64,000 bases of DNA from Pseudomaricurvus sp965656525 (lineage in GTDB: Bacteria > Pseudomonadota > Gammaproteobacteria > Pseudomonadales > Cellvibrionaceae). The notes under the pieces are model-generated. The model was given only the letters and a program-made list of their open reading frames with translations. It was not told where the DNA came from and did no database searches. Made by a program: the position numbers and the translations under genes. The stretch lies in the NCBI GenBank assembly GCA_965656525.1, contig CBFHKY010000005.1, positions 100,868-164,867 of the forward strand. Direction: 5' to 3'. Shown here piece by piece: positions 17,302 through 26,726 of this stretch (positions are counted from its first letter, which is position 1; the number at the start of each line of letters is the position of its first letter).

Positions 17302-18405
17302 TTATTGATTTTTAGTTCGATTTAAACGATGACGCATCCAGTCTTGACCTGGTTTTTCGATCATTTTATATGTAACACTGGCAATACCATACAGCACCAT
17401 TACATACACAACGGTAGCTAATAGATTCAGCCATTCGGTGCCTAAATCGATCAATTGAATCTTTTGAAAAGGCACTAAATAAGAAACACCAAACCACTTT
17501 TCTACAACCGTTAGGCCGCCTTTAATCACCGCGATCAAAAAACCGTGCACTAAGTAAATTGAATAGGAATACAAACCTAACTGCTGAAAAGGGTGCCAAC
17601 GGAACGCCTGTGACAACACCCCACCGTCAAACGCAAACACCAAAACTGCAGCAGAAAATACCAAAGGCGCTAGATAGAATGGCCCAAAAGCTGGAACCCA
17701 TGATAAGAACAGCAATACAGCAGAAAGCGCGGCCAGTTCCAACACACTGAAACCCACTTTTCCCATGGTGGAAATGATTTTTTGGTACGACACTTCGTAA
17801 CAGCGATAAATGACGCAACCCAAGAAAAACCCATACAATCCACGAAACCATGCGAAATGGTAAGTATCGTAAAAGCTACCGTATACGTTATAAAGTACGG
17901 TGCCGCCGATGGCACTTAGTAGTAAATAGACCCAAACCGATCGAGTAAAAATGGTTACCACACCAAACAACAAGCATGTAAACAACTCGACACTGATGCT
18001 CCAAGAAACAATGTTCCACGTCTCTGTATCGAAGATCCCTAAAGCTTGGATTAAGAAAACATTAGCAACGAACGACTCAATACTAAAACGCTCATTTTCT
18101 TGCCCACCTAACACGAAATATTGCCCTGCTGCTATAGGCACCATGCAAAACAGAAGAACAATATGCAGCGGCCAAAGACGAGCCAATCGTTTCAAGAAAT
18201 AACGAATAAGCTCACGCTTGCCATCAATTTTATTCGCATAAGCGTGACAAATAACAAATCCACTAAGCAAAAAAAAGAATTCTACAAACAAAAAGCTATT
18301 ACGAATAATAGGATTAAAAGCAAATTCAGTATTCGTATTAAAATGATAGATAGCCACCATCAACGCACAGGCACCACGCCACCCATCCAGTGCCGCATAG
18401 CGCAT
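17302..18405 (-). CDS. OafA-type membrane O-acyltransferase (acyltransferase 3 family)
   Basis: A 367-residue inner-membrane protein with about ten helices. The N-terminus RYAALDGWRGACALMVAIYHF carries the R-x10-H signature of acyltransferase 3 enzymes, and LLSGFVI follows. These pass an acyl group, usually acetyl, across the membrane to a glycan. It should O-acetylate the EPS, together with the SGNH protein encoded 37 bases downstream. A GGAG lies eleven bases before the ATG. Confidence 0.9.
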   Translation of the reverse strand: MRYAALDGWRGACALMVAIYHFNTNTEFAFNPIIRNSFLFVEFFFLLSGFVICHAYANKIDGKRELIRYFLKRLARLWPLHIVLLFCMVPIAAGQYFVLGGQENERFSIESFVANVFLIQALGIFDTETWNIVSWSISVELFTCLLFGVVTIFTRSVWVYLLLSAIGGTVLYNVYGSFYDTYHFAWFRGLYGFFLGCVIYRCYEVSYQKIISTMGKVGFSVLELAALSAVLLFLSWVPAFGPFYLAPLVFSAAVLVFAFDGGVLSQAFRWHPFQQLGLYSYSIYLVHGFLIAVIKGGLTVVEKWFGVSYLVPFQKIQLIDLGTEWLNLLATVVYVMVLYGIASVTYKMIEKPGQDWMRHRLNRTKNQ

Positions 18406-18486
18406 TAGACATAACTCCGTGCTGTTATAATATTGTTTTGCACTTTTAGTAATTCCGCCGTGCTATAAGTATTTTTTTCCTGTTTG

Positions 18487-19014
18487 TTATTCTGTTGCAC
18501 TGAATGGTTCAATGGGTTGATCACTTCGAACGGCCAATAAACGTGCACGTACCACCTGCCCCTTATCATTATGCACCTGTACAGGGACTTTGTTCATACC
18601 AGGAAGAATAGGGATATCCTTCACTATGCGGTGGGATTCACGCATGTAATTGACCGCATAGTCGAACCAACCGATCTCTACTAACAAATCCACTTCGGTT
18701 TCCCACTTAACTTGTGGAGAGTCATTGTAAATATACACAATGATTGTACTCGGTGGGTCTTGGTAGAAGGACTCAATAAAAATTCTCCAACGCCCCTGAT
18801 CTCGAGTATCGCTATGAATACGCGGATAATATAAAATTCCATTACCCACTTCGGGTTTACTCGGGTCAGAGTTTCGATCATCACCCTCTGCTTTTTGCGG
18901 ATCGTGATCCACCCCTGCCGGAGGCACAGACCAAGCCGTTAGCGGTATCATCGTAGAGAGGCAAAGCACTACAGCTAACCACCAGCACTTCCGAAACACC
19001 TTTAATTGGCTCAT
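18487..19014 (-). CDS. Secreted protein of unknown function in EPS cluster
   Basis: A 175-residue protein with a clear Sec signal peptide (about 1-29, cleavage near AWS-VP). The mature part is rich in Asp/Pro at first, then predicted beta strands (GRWRIFIESF, STIIVYIYNDS, EVDLLVEIGWF). I recognise no family. It lies 13 bases after the GT4 stop and before the acyltransferase gene, so it is probably co-expressed. The strand-rich, immunoglobulin-like pattern would suit a periplasmic partner of polymer modification, but this is inference. Confidence 0.7.
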   Translation of the reverse strand: MSQLKVFRKCWWLAVVLCLSTMIPLTAWSVPPAGVDHDPQKAEGDDRNSDPSKPEVGNGILYYPRIHSDTRDQGRWRIFIESFYQDPPSTIIVYIYNDSPQVKWETEVDLLVEIGWFDYAVNYMRESHRIVKDIPILPGMNKVPVQVHNDKGQVVRARLLAVRSDQPIEPFSATE

Positions 19015-19027
19015 ATCGCAACTCGCA

Positions 19028-20215
19028 TTATTTATTGGTTCGCTGATCTAAGACGTCTTCCATCAGGCCAAATACTCGGCGCGCATTATCTGTCCAAGTG
19101 TATTCTTGAGCGACCCTTTGTCGCGCCGCTTGACCTAATCGTTTACGCAGTGACTCGTCACTGGCGGCCAGCTCCAACGCTGCCGTCATAGCACGAAGAG
19201 AGCCCTGCTCAAACAATAGCGCCTCTTTATTGTGTTCCAGCATTTCGCTCACAGGCTCTGTACCCACAGCCACGATCGCCTTGGCCATAGCCATGTATTC
19301 AAACACTTTTAGGGGCGAACAATACCAAGCGGAATTGGCTAAGACACTGATGTCCATAGCCGCCAAGTATTCATTGATTTCGGTCTGAGGCACATAGCCC
19401 GCTAGCGTAACGTGTTCACGTAAAGCTTCACTTTCTGCTTGCTCTCGCCAGGTGAGGTCTTCGCGAATTTGCCCTACCAACAATAGATGTACCGGCAAAC
19501 CCTTTTCTCGTAAAGCAATGAATGCTTCAAACAGCATGTCTACACCGTGCCACGGCGCAAAACTGCCGACAAAACCTAATACGATCTTCCCTTGTCCGAT
19601 GCCATAAAGCTTACGGATAGCACGGCCACTCAGCTCTGGATCAAATTGCTCAATACAAACACCGTTTGGAATGGAATACACCGGTTTTTCTTCTTTAAGT
19701 TCATGCCTTAAACTACTTGCCAGCGCCTCACTTACAGCGAAACCGCCATCTGCCAGTGTTAATGCACGCGTGTCACTAAAGAAGTATTTCATTCCAGGTA
19801 AACGATAAAAGCGTATACCCCAGTACTCGTCGTCAGGAGAGTTAATTTCTAGCAGTACTGGAATCTTCAGAGAACGAGCGGCCCAAATAATCGACAATGT
19901 ATTTAAATTATAGCGGGTCAAAACCATATCCGCTGACAATGCTTGTAATTGCTTTCGCTCCCTAAGCATGTTTTTACACTGTACTAAAATGCACTTTATA
20001 TCAGATAAAAAGAAGCGCGATACTTGTGTCATTAACCGACGACCCCATGTCGGAATAGGCACCTGATCACTATCAATGATATCGGGCGCTATCACATTAA
20101 AAGCGATTCCTCTCTCTGCGCACAAAGCACCGAATTCACGAGAAAACATTCGAGTATGAACAAAAGAGCCATCTCGTTCTCGCCTTTGATAATGTACATA
20201 AACGATGCTTTTCAT
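19028..20215 (-). CDS. GT4-family glycosyltransferase (copy 1)
   Basis: A 395-residue GT-B-fold glycosyltransferase with GFVGSFAPWHGVDMLFEAF, NEYLAAMDISVLANSAW and SPLKVFEYMAMAK in the C-terminal donor domain. It acts on the cytoplasmic side on lipid-linked EPS intermediates. It is a full-length paralogue of the enzyme at 13170-14363. The two differ mostly in the N-terminal acceptor half, so they probably add sugars to different acceptors. The gene follows the Wzx flippase gene by 73 bases. Confidence 0.88.
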   Translation of the reverse strand: MKSIVYVHYQRRERDGSFVHTRMFSREFGALCAERGIAFNVIAPDIIDSDQVPIPTWGRRLMTQVSRFFLSDIKCILVQCKNMLRERKQLQALSADMVLTRYNLNTLSIIWAARSLKIPVLLEINSPDDEYWGIRFYRLPGMKYFFSDTRALTLADGGFAVSEALASSLRHELKEEKPVYSIPNGVCIEQFDPELSGRAIRKLYGIGQGKIVLGFVGSFAPWHGVDMLFEAFIALREKGLPVHLLLVGQIREDLTWREQAESEALREHVTLAGYVPQTEINEYLAAMDISVLANSAWYCSPLKVFEYMAMAKAIVAVGTEPVSEMLEHNKEALLFEQGSLRAMTAALELAASDESLRKRLGQAARQRVAQEYTWTDNARRVFGLMEDVLDQRTNK

Positions 20216-20288
20216 TACGTTCTCACTTACAACTGCGACCGACGACCTTGCCGTTATCTGCAGCTTTTGAATATTATATTAAGCTCAC

Positions 20289-21800
20289 TCAAAGCGTTGG
20301 CACCAAAGGTCGGCGAGCGCAAAGCCACACACTCAATGCTAGGGGTAACTTACTGGCATATTTGTGAATAAGCCATGCAGGGGACTGACCAATCAAGAGT
20401 ACTGGCAAAAATAGCATCGCTAAGCCATACGTTATCGCTGATGCTATTATCAATACCAACAGTTGAAGCTCAGCTGCCATACCAACCGGCAAAGCATGCA
20501 TTACACCAATATCCGCCAATACCACCACTGCCGCCATCACCATGCCCGGCAACTGCGCCTTCAAAAAATCACTCCAACGACCGGCTAGAATTTCTAATGC
20601 CAAGCGAGCCATAGCAATATAAAGCCAAGCCGATGCCAATACGACAACCCAAGCGACATTTTCAATACCGTAAGGTGCCGCATAAAAACAACCCACTACC
20701 AAAATCGCTAAATAGATCAATTGTTGTCGTACTTCTCTATAGACGTGCCCGGTCGCCTGAACAACTGGACCGGCCAAATGAAAAATAACTTTGAATGCCC
20801 CTGCTATGGCTAAGATTTGAAACGCTACTACAGCAGACGTCCACTTAGCGCCATACATACCCACAATAACCTCATAACCAAACACAGCGAAACACGCCAT
20901 AACTGGAAACATCAGTAAACCAATCACTTCTACCAGTCGCAAGTAAATCGCTTTTACTCGGTGTGGATCAGCTTGAATCTCGGAGTAAGCAGGAAACATC
21001 ACCGACGTCAGTGTATTGGCGATTTTGTTTAACGGTAAAGTCACTAAATGGTATGAGCGGCTATAAAGGCCCAGCGCATGTTGATCTTGAAACTTACCAA
21101 TAGTGAGATAATCCACATTGGCGGCACAGTAATTAATAAGGTTGTTCAAACTCATACCTCCACCACTGTGAAGTAAAGTTTTAATCTCTTGTCCTCTGAA
21201 TTTCCACTGCGGCCACAGGGACTGATACCAAAGACACATAGCACTGGAAATTCCGACAGACAATAACGCCCCAAACACTAAGCTCCAGACGCCAAAGTCA
21301 TTCAACGCCAATATTAACGTAAGCCCAGAATAACCAAACAAATAAGAAACAAGATCCACCACAAACAATCGTTTAAAATCCAGCCGTTTCATCATCATAC
21401 CACGGGGCACAGCTCCAACCGATGCTAACAATAAGGTTATGGCCATAACCTGAATCACTGGTTTTACCTGATCGTTATCAAATAACAAAGCCAGAAAAGG
21501 CGCACAAAGAGCCACAACAACCGCTAAGATTAGACCTGTTATCCACGATAACGTAGACGCTGTCCTCGCTTGGGAGTGAGTTAAATTATTTTTTTGAATC
21601 ACGGCAGCCCCCATCCCCAATGAGCCTAATATTTCAGCCAAACCCATAAAAATAGTAGCCGTTGCCACTAGGCCAAACGCCTCTGGTGGTAAAATTCTGG
21701 CCAGTGCAATACCAACGGCAAACCCTAAAAAAGTCTGAATAACGACTCGAAATAAATTCCAATTCACACTGCGGGCTGTTCTTTCACTGTGGCTATTCAC
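20289..21800 (-). CDS. Wzx-type polysaccharide flippase (MOP superfamily)
   Basis: A 503-residue inner-membrane protein with about fourteen helices. The N-terminal pattern SVNWNLFRVVIQTFLGFAVGIALARILPPEAFGL is split here over the first helix and the LARxLxPxxFG motif typical of the WzxC/AmsL group of polysaccharide transporters. It should flip the finished lipid-linked repeat unit to the periplasm. The start is GTG and overlaps the stop of the upstream polymerase gene by four bases (GTGA), which implies translational coupling. It is the only flippase in the cluster. Confidence 0.9.
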   Translation of the reverse strand: MNSHSERTARSVNWNLFRVVIQTFLGFAVGIALARILPPEAFGLVATATIFMGLAEILGSLGMGAAVIQKNNLTHSQARTASTLSWITGLILAVVVALCAPFLALLFDNDQVKPVIQVMAITLLLASVGAVPRGMMMKRLDFKRLFVVDLVSYLFGYSGLTLILALNDFGVWSLVFGALLSVGISSAMCLWYQSLWPQWKFRGQEIKTLLHSGGGMSLNNLINYCAANVDYLTIGKFQDQHALGLYSRSYHLVTLPLNKIANTLTSVMFPAYSEIQADPHRVKAIYLRLVEVIGLLMFPVMACFAVFGYEVIVGMYGAKWTSAVVAFQILAIAGAFKVIFHLAGPVVQATGHVYREVRQQLIYLAILVVGCFYAAPYGIENVAWVVVLASAWLYIAMARLALEILAGRWSDFLKAQLPGMVMAAVVVLADIGVMHALPVGMAAELQLLVLIIASAITYGLAMLFLPVLLIGQSPAWLIHKYASKLPLALSVWLCARRPLVPTL

Positions 21801-23284
21801 TGGATACCCCTTTGCTCATCGTCTGTTAAGCGGTACATCGCCACGATTAACCCCATTAACACCCACAACACTTGATCTTCAAAGAACGCTGCAGGGTTAC
21901 CTAAATTGTGAATAATCATTGTCAGCAGTGCTGCCAATAAACCCAGACTACACGCAGCTACAACCCCATCGCTGCGACAAAATGTTTTGTAAGCTAACAT
22001 CATCGCTATAACAAACAAGCTGATAATAAGTAACAGAGCCGGTATACCCGTTTCACCTGCCACCAGCAGAAAGGTATTGTGTACTGGGTAGGGATAGGTA
22101 AAAGAAATTGCATCAGCTGTGCGGTCATACGCGGTCATAAAATAGGTATAGTGGTTTACACCAACACCACTAATAGGATTTGCAAAAATCATGTTAGCAG
22201 CAACATCCATCAATGGGTAACGCACTTCTGCTGTGCCGTGGTCATCTAACAGTAAGCGATCGCGAAAGCTTTGCGAGATAGTGAACAGCGAACTGAATAA
22301 CAACGCCCCAACTACCGAGGCAACCGCCATGCCTAACCAAGGGTTCTGCCCCCGATGTTTCAACCAGAAGGGCACCGTTACCATCATGGCGAACATCAAT
22401 GCGATCCAGCCACTACGAGAACCACTAAATACTTCCGCCATAACCGCCACCGTAATAGCGGCCAAGGTGAGCAAGCGTGTCCAGATCGTTTTTTCAATCC
22501 AAATGTAGTAAATAGCCGTTGGGATCACCAAGTTAAGAAACATTGCAAACGCATTAGGGTGCTCAAGGGTGCCTGCCACGCGGTTAATCACTTGCTGTCC
22601 AATGACCATCTCAAGTGCTGCACGGCGCCCCATGTTTTCTTCGGTGAAAATGACCCCCAGTAATTTCTGCTCAACGCCGATCAGTCCCTGAACCGCCAAA
22701 GCGCCAATCAAACCCCATACGGCATAGGTAACTAGAGTTCGAGTTTGCAGAACATTGGCTACCACTAATAACAAAAATATCATCTTAACGTGACTAGCGA
22801 CTAGACTGAACGCAAAGAAAGGGTACGGCGTAAAGGACGCTGACAAGGTATTGATGAACAGCAAAAGTAAGGCGGGAAGTAGAAGAGGCTTACACCAAAT
22901 AAAAGGTTTTATACTTTGAGGGTTATGCGCTTGATTTACCCAGCGCAAGAACAACAACCCCACAACACTTAGATCAATAAGATCAATATCAAAGCCATTC
23001 GCAGAGACATAAAAAGGGATTGGGTCTTGGAAGAAAAGCGTAATACCGAAGGGAATAGGAATCAAAAAAAATGCAGCAAAAACCAAAACCCGAGTTAAAT
23101 CAATCTTTAACACAAATAGCATGGCCACAATAGACGCCAAGCTAACGGCCATCAAATACATTATCGTCAATTTTGAGCTGGCCGACACCTTGACCAACAA
23201 AGCCCCAACCACCAGCCCTATCAATAAAGGTAGAAGTTTCTTTGTCCAATCGGTTAAACGATATTCAACCTGCTCCCAAGACAT
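21797..23284 (-). CDS. O-antigen ligase/polymerase-type membrane protein (copy 1)
   Basis: A 495-residue polytopic membrane protein of the Wzy/WaaL family. Motifs match copy 2 almost word for word: RVAGTLEHPNAFAMFLNL, FSGSRSGWIAL, GVGVNHYTYFM and PVHNTFLLVAGETGIP. It should polymerise repeat units in the periplasm and is the better candidate for Wzy, because it is coupled by a GTGA overlap to the flippase gene. The ATG at 23284 is chosen since it matches the start of copy 2. A TTG two codons earlier is possible. Confidence 0.87.
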   Translation of the reverse strand: MSWEQVEYRLTDWTKKLLPLLIGLVVGALLVKVSASSKLTIMYLMAVSLASIVAMLFVLKIDLTRVLVFAAFFLIPIPFGITLFFQDPIPFYVSANGFDIDLIDLSVVGLLFLRWVNQAHNPQSIKPFIWCKPLLLPALLLLFINTLSASFTPYPFFAFSLVASHVKMIFLLLVVANVLQTRTLVTYAVWGLIGALAVQGLIGVEQKLLGVIFTEENMGRRAALEMVIGQQVINRVAGTLEHPNAFAMFLNLVIPTAIYYIWIEKTIWTRLLTLAAITVAVMAEVFSGSRSGWIALMFAMMVTVPFWLKHRGQNPWLGMAVASVVGALLFSSLFTISQSFRDRLLLDDHGTAEVRYPLMDVAANMIFANPISGVGVNHYTYFMTAYDRTADAISFTYPYPVHNTFLLVAGETGIPALLLIISLFVIAMMLAYKTFCRSDGVVAACSLGLLAALLTMIIHNLGNPAAFFEDQVLWVLMGLIVAMYRLTDDEQRGIQ

Positions 23285-23327
23285 CCTCAAGATCTCACAG
23301 ACTTGCTATAACTGTATCGATCCGACA

Positions 23328-24074
23328 CTAGATGAATCGCAACAACCATTTTGGTAACGGGTATTGTCGTTGGTTCAACACAACACCCAAAAGATTAATG
23401 CCCAGATGCTCCATGTCCGTCTGTACGGCTCTTAATGCAGGAAGTCTGGTTCGAGAACATGGCACAACCACCACTGCGCCATCAGCAACCCTTCCTAGTG
23501 CATCACAAACTGAGTGCTTGCCAAACGTTGGGGCATCCAACACGACCCGATCAAAATGTTTTTTGGCATGAGTAATAAAATCTTTTAGCCCCGCGGGCAA
23601 ACCCACACCTTTTACATCCTGCAATGAGAGACCGACATCTACTGAGTAAACGCCCGGAGGTGGCGATACCGACAGTAAGTGATCGGCACTTGTATGAGAC
23701 AACTGTCTTAGCAGGCTGCTGTCAGAGGGCTGAGAGCTGGCACTAAATTCCATGACTAAAACTCGCGTGTGATCCTCCATCATATTCATGGTACTGGCGA
23801 GATTTTTAGCAACTTCTGATGTGTCTGAGTTGTCCACAAAACCCGTAATCATTACGCAGTAGTGATCATCTTGTTTATGCTGCAAAAGATCAGAAATCGC
23901 GATAGATGTCTTCTTTAGCTGACGGCTCCAGCTTTTCACCGGCACGAAGTGATCTTCAAGCGGCCAGAATAAAGTATCTACTGTGTAGGTAGGCTCAGGC
24001 ACCCACACATTATCGACCGCCACTAAGTCTGTGGATTCTTCACGACCGTACATAGCGTCATAGATTCTACCCAT
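23328..24074 (-). CDS. CpsD/CapB-like ATPase with degenerate P-loop
   Basis: A 248-residue cytoplasmic protein of the MinD/ParA-like fold used by bacterial tyrosine kinases that partner Wzc-type proteins. The order is right: strand, P-loop position (76-93), VLVMEF where the VLLIDAD motif normally is, and RVVLDAP with Walker B Asp180. The Walker A Lys is missing, however. ITGFVDNSDTSEVAKNLA has Thr at the Lys position (85) and Asp at the preceding Gly. There is no tyrosine-rich tail. It is probably a non-catalytic regulator of the chain-length protein encoded 17 bases upstream. Confidence 0.78.
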   Translation of the reverse strand: MGRIYDAMYGREESTDLVAVDNVWVPEPTYTVDTLFWPLEDHFVPVKSWSRQLKKTSIAISDLLQHKQDDHYCVMITGFVDNSDTSEVAKNLASTMNMMEDHTRVLVMEFSASSQPSDSSLLRQLSHTSADHLLSVSPPPGVYSVDVGLSLQDVKGVGLPAGLKDFITHAKKHFDRVVLDAPTFGKHSVCDALGRVADGAVVVVPCSRTRLPALRAVQTDMEHLGINLLGVVLNQRQYPLPKWLLRFI

Positions 24075-24091
24075 TTGTTATATCTCCGCTA

Positions 24092-25501
24092 TCAGATCGC
24101 ATCCAGGGTACCCAGCAATCGTATCCTGCTACGCAACGCGATGTCTGTCGGCGTACGTACCGTATAATCCATGAAGTAAGCCGCTAAAGTAGCGGCGACT
24201 GCAAGCAAAAAGCCCAACACCATCGCTATCATCATAATCAGCGCTCGCTTAGGAAACCAAGGGTGTACCGGCAAGACTGGGCGCGAAGCAATAGAGACAT
24301 TAGCAAAGTTGGAGCGGTCTTTTTCGCGGTTAATACGCGCCTCTTCCCGCTTAGCCTCATACAGTTTGTAGTTTTCTTCCGCCATGCGATATTCAAAATC
24401 AATCTGGCCTAATAGCAAAGCGTCCGCACTAAGATCACCGAGATTATCTTTACCTTCTTTAATCTTTTGTTGCAGCTGCCTTAGCTCCAATTGAGCCGAA
24501 TCTTGCTCCAGACGAATGGCATTAATGGCACTGCTGATATAGTTACGGATTTGTCTACGCATATTGTCGTATTGGCTTTCGGCGTCTTTTGCTGGCTTCG
24601 TACCAGGTAAGAAATCACTTTGCGCGCGCTGCAAGTTAATAATGAGCTGCGCTAAAGATTTTTCCATTTGCACCAGAGCAGGGTATGCATCACGAAGCTC
24701 CGCCGGTAGGCTGGCCAAAGCTTCGTGCATTTGTGAGCGCGTCAGTATTTGCTCAAGGTTAGCTTGATGCTGGCTCATCCGATCCAAACGACTGATGACT
24801 TTAAAGCGCGCCGCTTCCAAATCTCGTACGACCTTAAGCTGGTTGTCGCTTTGAATATCTGGGTTTACCAAGTTGAATCGTCGGTGCATGTCCGCAAGTT
24901 CTTGTCCTAGCTGTTCGTACTTGCTATGAAAGACTCGAGCTTGTTGGTCAAAAAACTCCATCTGGCCTTCAAGTGATTGATTCACCAAAATATGGTAGGC
25001 GATGTACTCATCGAGCAATACGTTAAGAGTGTCACGCACAGCAACTGGAACCCCGCCTTTCATTGTCACTTCAACCAGATTGGACATAGATAAGGGCTCA
25101 ACGGATATTCGCCCAGCCAACATATCGATTTGTTCCAAGATATCGACTTCATCGTTCGGGTTGGCCAGCCCGAGTTTTAAAACCACATTGCGCAAAACAT
25201 CCGCTGAAGTAATCAAGTGTACAACGGTATTGATTGTGGTTTGATCTACGCGATCGCTGGTGCTTAAACGAGAAGTATCGGCTTGAAAAATCGCAGGTTT
25301 ATCAATCGGTGGTTTTACCACTATGCGCGCACTGGTTTTATACACTTCTGGGCTAATCAACACCAAAATCAGCGCACCCAACACAACCCCTAAAAAAGTC
25401 ATGATAAAAGTGCGTTTATAAAAAAAGAAAATCGACAGCAAGTCCCGCAATGTAGGCTTGGTATCGGCGGCGCTAGAGACATTGCTCGCTGTTGTATTCA
25501 T
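24092..25501 (-). CDS. Wzc-like polysaccharide chain-length determinant
   Basis: A 469-residue inner-membrane co-polymerase. One helix near 33-53, a Wzz domain, a long periplasmic coiled-coil region (about 150-370), then a second helix near the C-terminus (ALIMMIAMVLGFLLAVAATLAAYFM shortened). There is no fused kinase domain, as in split Wzc systems. It controls EPS chain length and contacts the outer-membrane channel encoded just upstream. The ATG at 25501 lies 13 bases after the previous stop. A TTG-like upstream extension would overlap that gene and adds nothing conserved. Confidence 0.88.
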   Translation of the reverse strand: MNTTASNVSSAADTKPTLRDLLSIFFFYKRTFIMTFLGVVLGALILVLISPEVYKTSARIVVKPPIDKPAIFQADTSRLSTSDRVDQTTINTVVHLITSADVLRNVVLKLGLANPNDEVDILEQIDMLAGRISVEPLSMSNLVEVTMKGGVPVAVRDTLNVLLDEYIAYHILVNQSLEGQMEFFDQQARVFHSKYEQLGQELADMHRRFNLVNPDIQSDNQLKVVRDLEAARFKVISRLDRMSQHQANLEQILTRSQMHEALASLPAELRDAYPALVQMEKSLAQLIINLQRAQSDFLPGTKPAKDAESQYDNMRRQIRNYISSAINAIRLEQDSAQLELRQLQQKIKEGKDNLGDLSADALLLGQIDFEYRMAEENYKLYEAKREEARINREKDRSNFANVSIASRPVLPVHPWFPKRALIMMIAMVLGFLLAVAATLAAYFMDYTVRTPTDIALRSRIRLLGTLDAI

Positions 25502-25514
25502 ACCGTTACCATCA

Positions 25515-26627
25515 TCATTGGACAAAATTAACCGTATCAGACATGTTGTAAAATATACCCAAATCAAACGGAATCATGCGCTGGATATTTTCACCAACCA
25601 CAGCGGCTCGGCTTAACCATGTGGTCGGCACGTAGATCACATCGGCTTGACGAACAAAGATATCCAGACCGCCATTACCAAGTTTGAGAACCGAGTCCAG
25701 ATTCAGCACTCTTGCAATGGGACGGTTGTATTCATCGCGAGTAATCACAACCGTGTTTTCCCGCTTGTCCGTGGTTTCATCAAACCCACCGGCCATGGCA
25801 ATAGCTTGTAACACGGTCGTAGGGCCCTGCATTGAGTAATAACCAGGCTTTTCTACCGCACCAAAGACATAAACGTTGTTGCCACGAATCGACTCTAAAG
25901 TGGTTGATGTCGCCATACCGGGAACCAGTTTGGCGTACTCTGTATTGATAACATCACTGACTTGATCAAGAGAATGCCCTGCCGCCATAATCGGTGGCAG
26001 CAAAGGCAGGCTGATACGCCCATCAGGCTGCACCAGCACCAGACGACTCTGACCTCGAGGAGCCGTTTTGATCGCTTCTTTCAACTCGCGGATGCGTTCA
26101 CCGTAACGAATCAAAGATACTGTACTGCGCGATTCTGTCAGCAGCTCAGAAAAAGCTTCATCAACAGCAGCAGACAGCTCCATTGGGGTTAAACCAGCAG
26201 CCATAACATCCCCTGCATAAGGAAGTGTTACTCGACCGTCAGGTCTCACGTTAACGGTTCTGTCGAGCTGAGGGTAAGAGAAAAACTCCACCCGTACTTG
26301 ATCACCAATAGCAATCAAATACTCTTCGCGCAGCGTAGTATTAATGTGATAAACAATCTCCAGTTGATCGCCCGGCGAAATCAGATATTTAGCATCGTAG
26401 TACGCCAAACCATCCTCGGGGTAAATGCGTTCATCCACAATCTCCTTTGCTGGGTTCACCGAGGATTGATACTCTCTGGGTCCGTCTTGGTGTTGCTCGT
26501 GATTGTGTGTGCAAGCACTCAAAACCACTAGCACAAAACCGACACAAGCCAGCCGCAGCACCTTTATGGTACTGAATGCCTTTATACAGTCGTCCACACT
26601 GCGCGATGTCAACAGTTTAATACTCAT
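25515..26627 (-). CDS. wza: Polysaccharide export lipoprotein, Wza-like
   Basis: A 370-residue outer-membrane export protein. Signal peptide with lipobox LSAC (Cys39), then a polysaccharide-export domain (about 105-185, VRPDGRVTLPYAGDVMAAG) and an SLBB domain (about 250-330, VYVFGAVEKPGYYSMQGP). Relatives form the ring that carries capsule or EPS through the outer membrane. The first mature residues are histidine-rich (CTHNHEQHQDG), which is odd for this family. The chain-length gene follows by 13 bases. Confidence 0.9.
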   Translation of the reverse strand: MSIKLLTSRSVDDCIKAFSTIKVLRLACVGFVLVVLSACTHNHEQHQDGPREYQSSVNPAKEIVDERIYPEDGLAYYDAKYLISPGDQLEIVYHINTTLREEYLIAIGDQVRVEFFSYPQLDRTVNVRPDGRVTLPYAGDVMAAGLTPMELSAAVDEAFSELLTESRSTVSLIRYGERIRELKEAIKTAPRGQSRLVLVQPDGRISLPLLPPIMAAGHSLDQVSDVINTEYAKLVPGMATSTTLESIRGNNVYVFGAVEKPGYYSMQGPTTVLQAIAMAGGFDETTDKRENTVVITRDEYNRPIARVLNLDSVLKLGNGGLDIFVRQADVIYVPTTWLSRAAVVGENIQRMIPFDLGIFYNMSDTVNFVQ

Positions 26628-26726
26628 ATACTCTATCCACTAAACTAAACCGTTATTTAAGCTGGTTTGGTTTGGTTGGTTTTTATGTTGTCAAAATATG
26701 GTGCGTTAAAAGCCTATCACCTCTGA

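Noticed and set aside
13170..23284. Duplication as an assembly artefact
   Set aside because: The paralogous genes differ throughout at DNA and protein level and are separated by unique genes.
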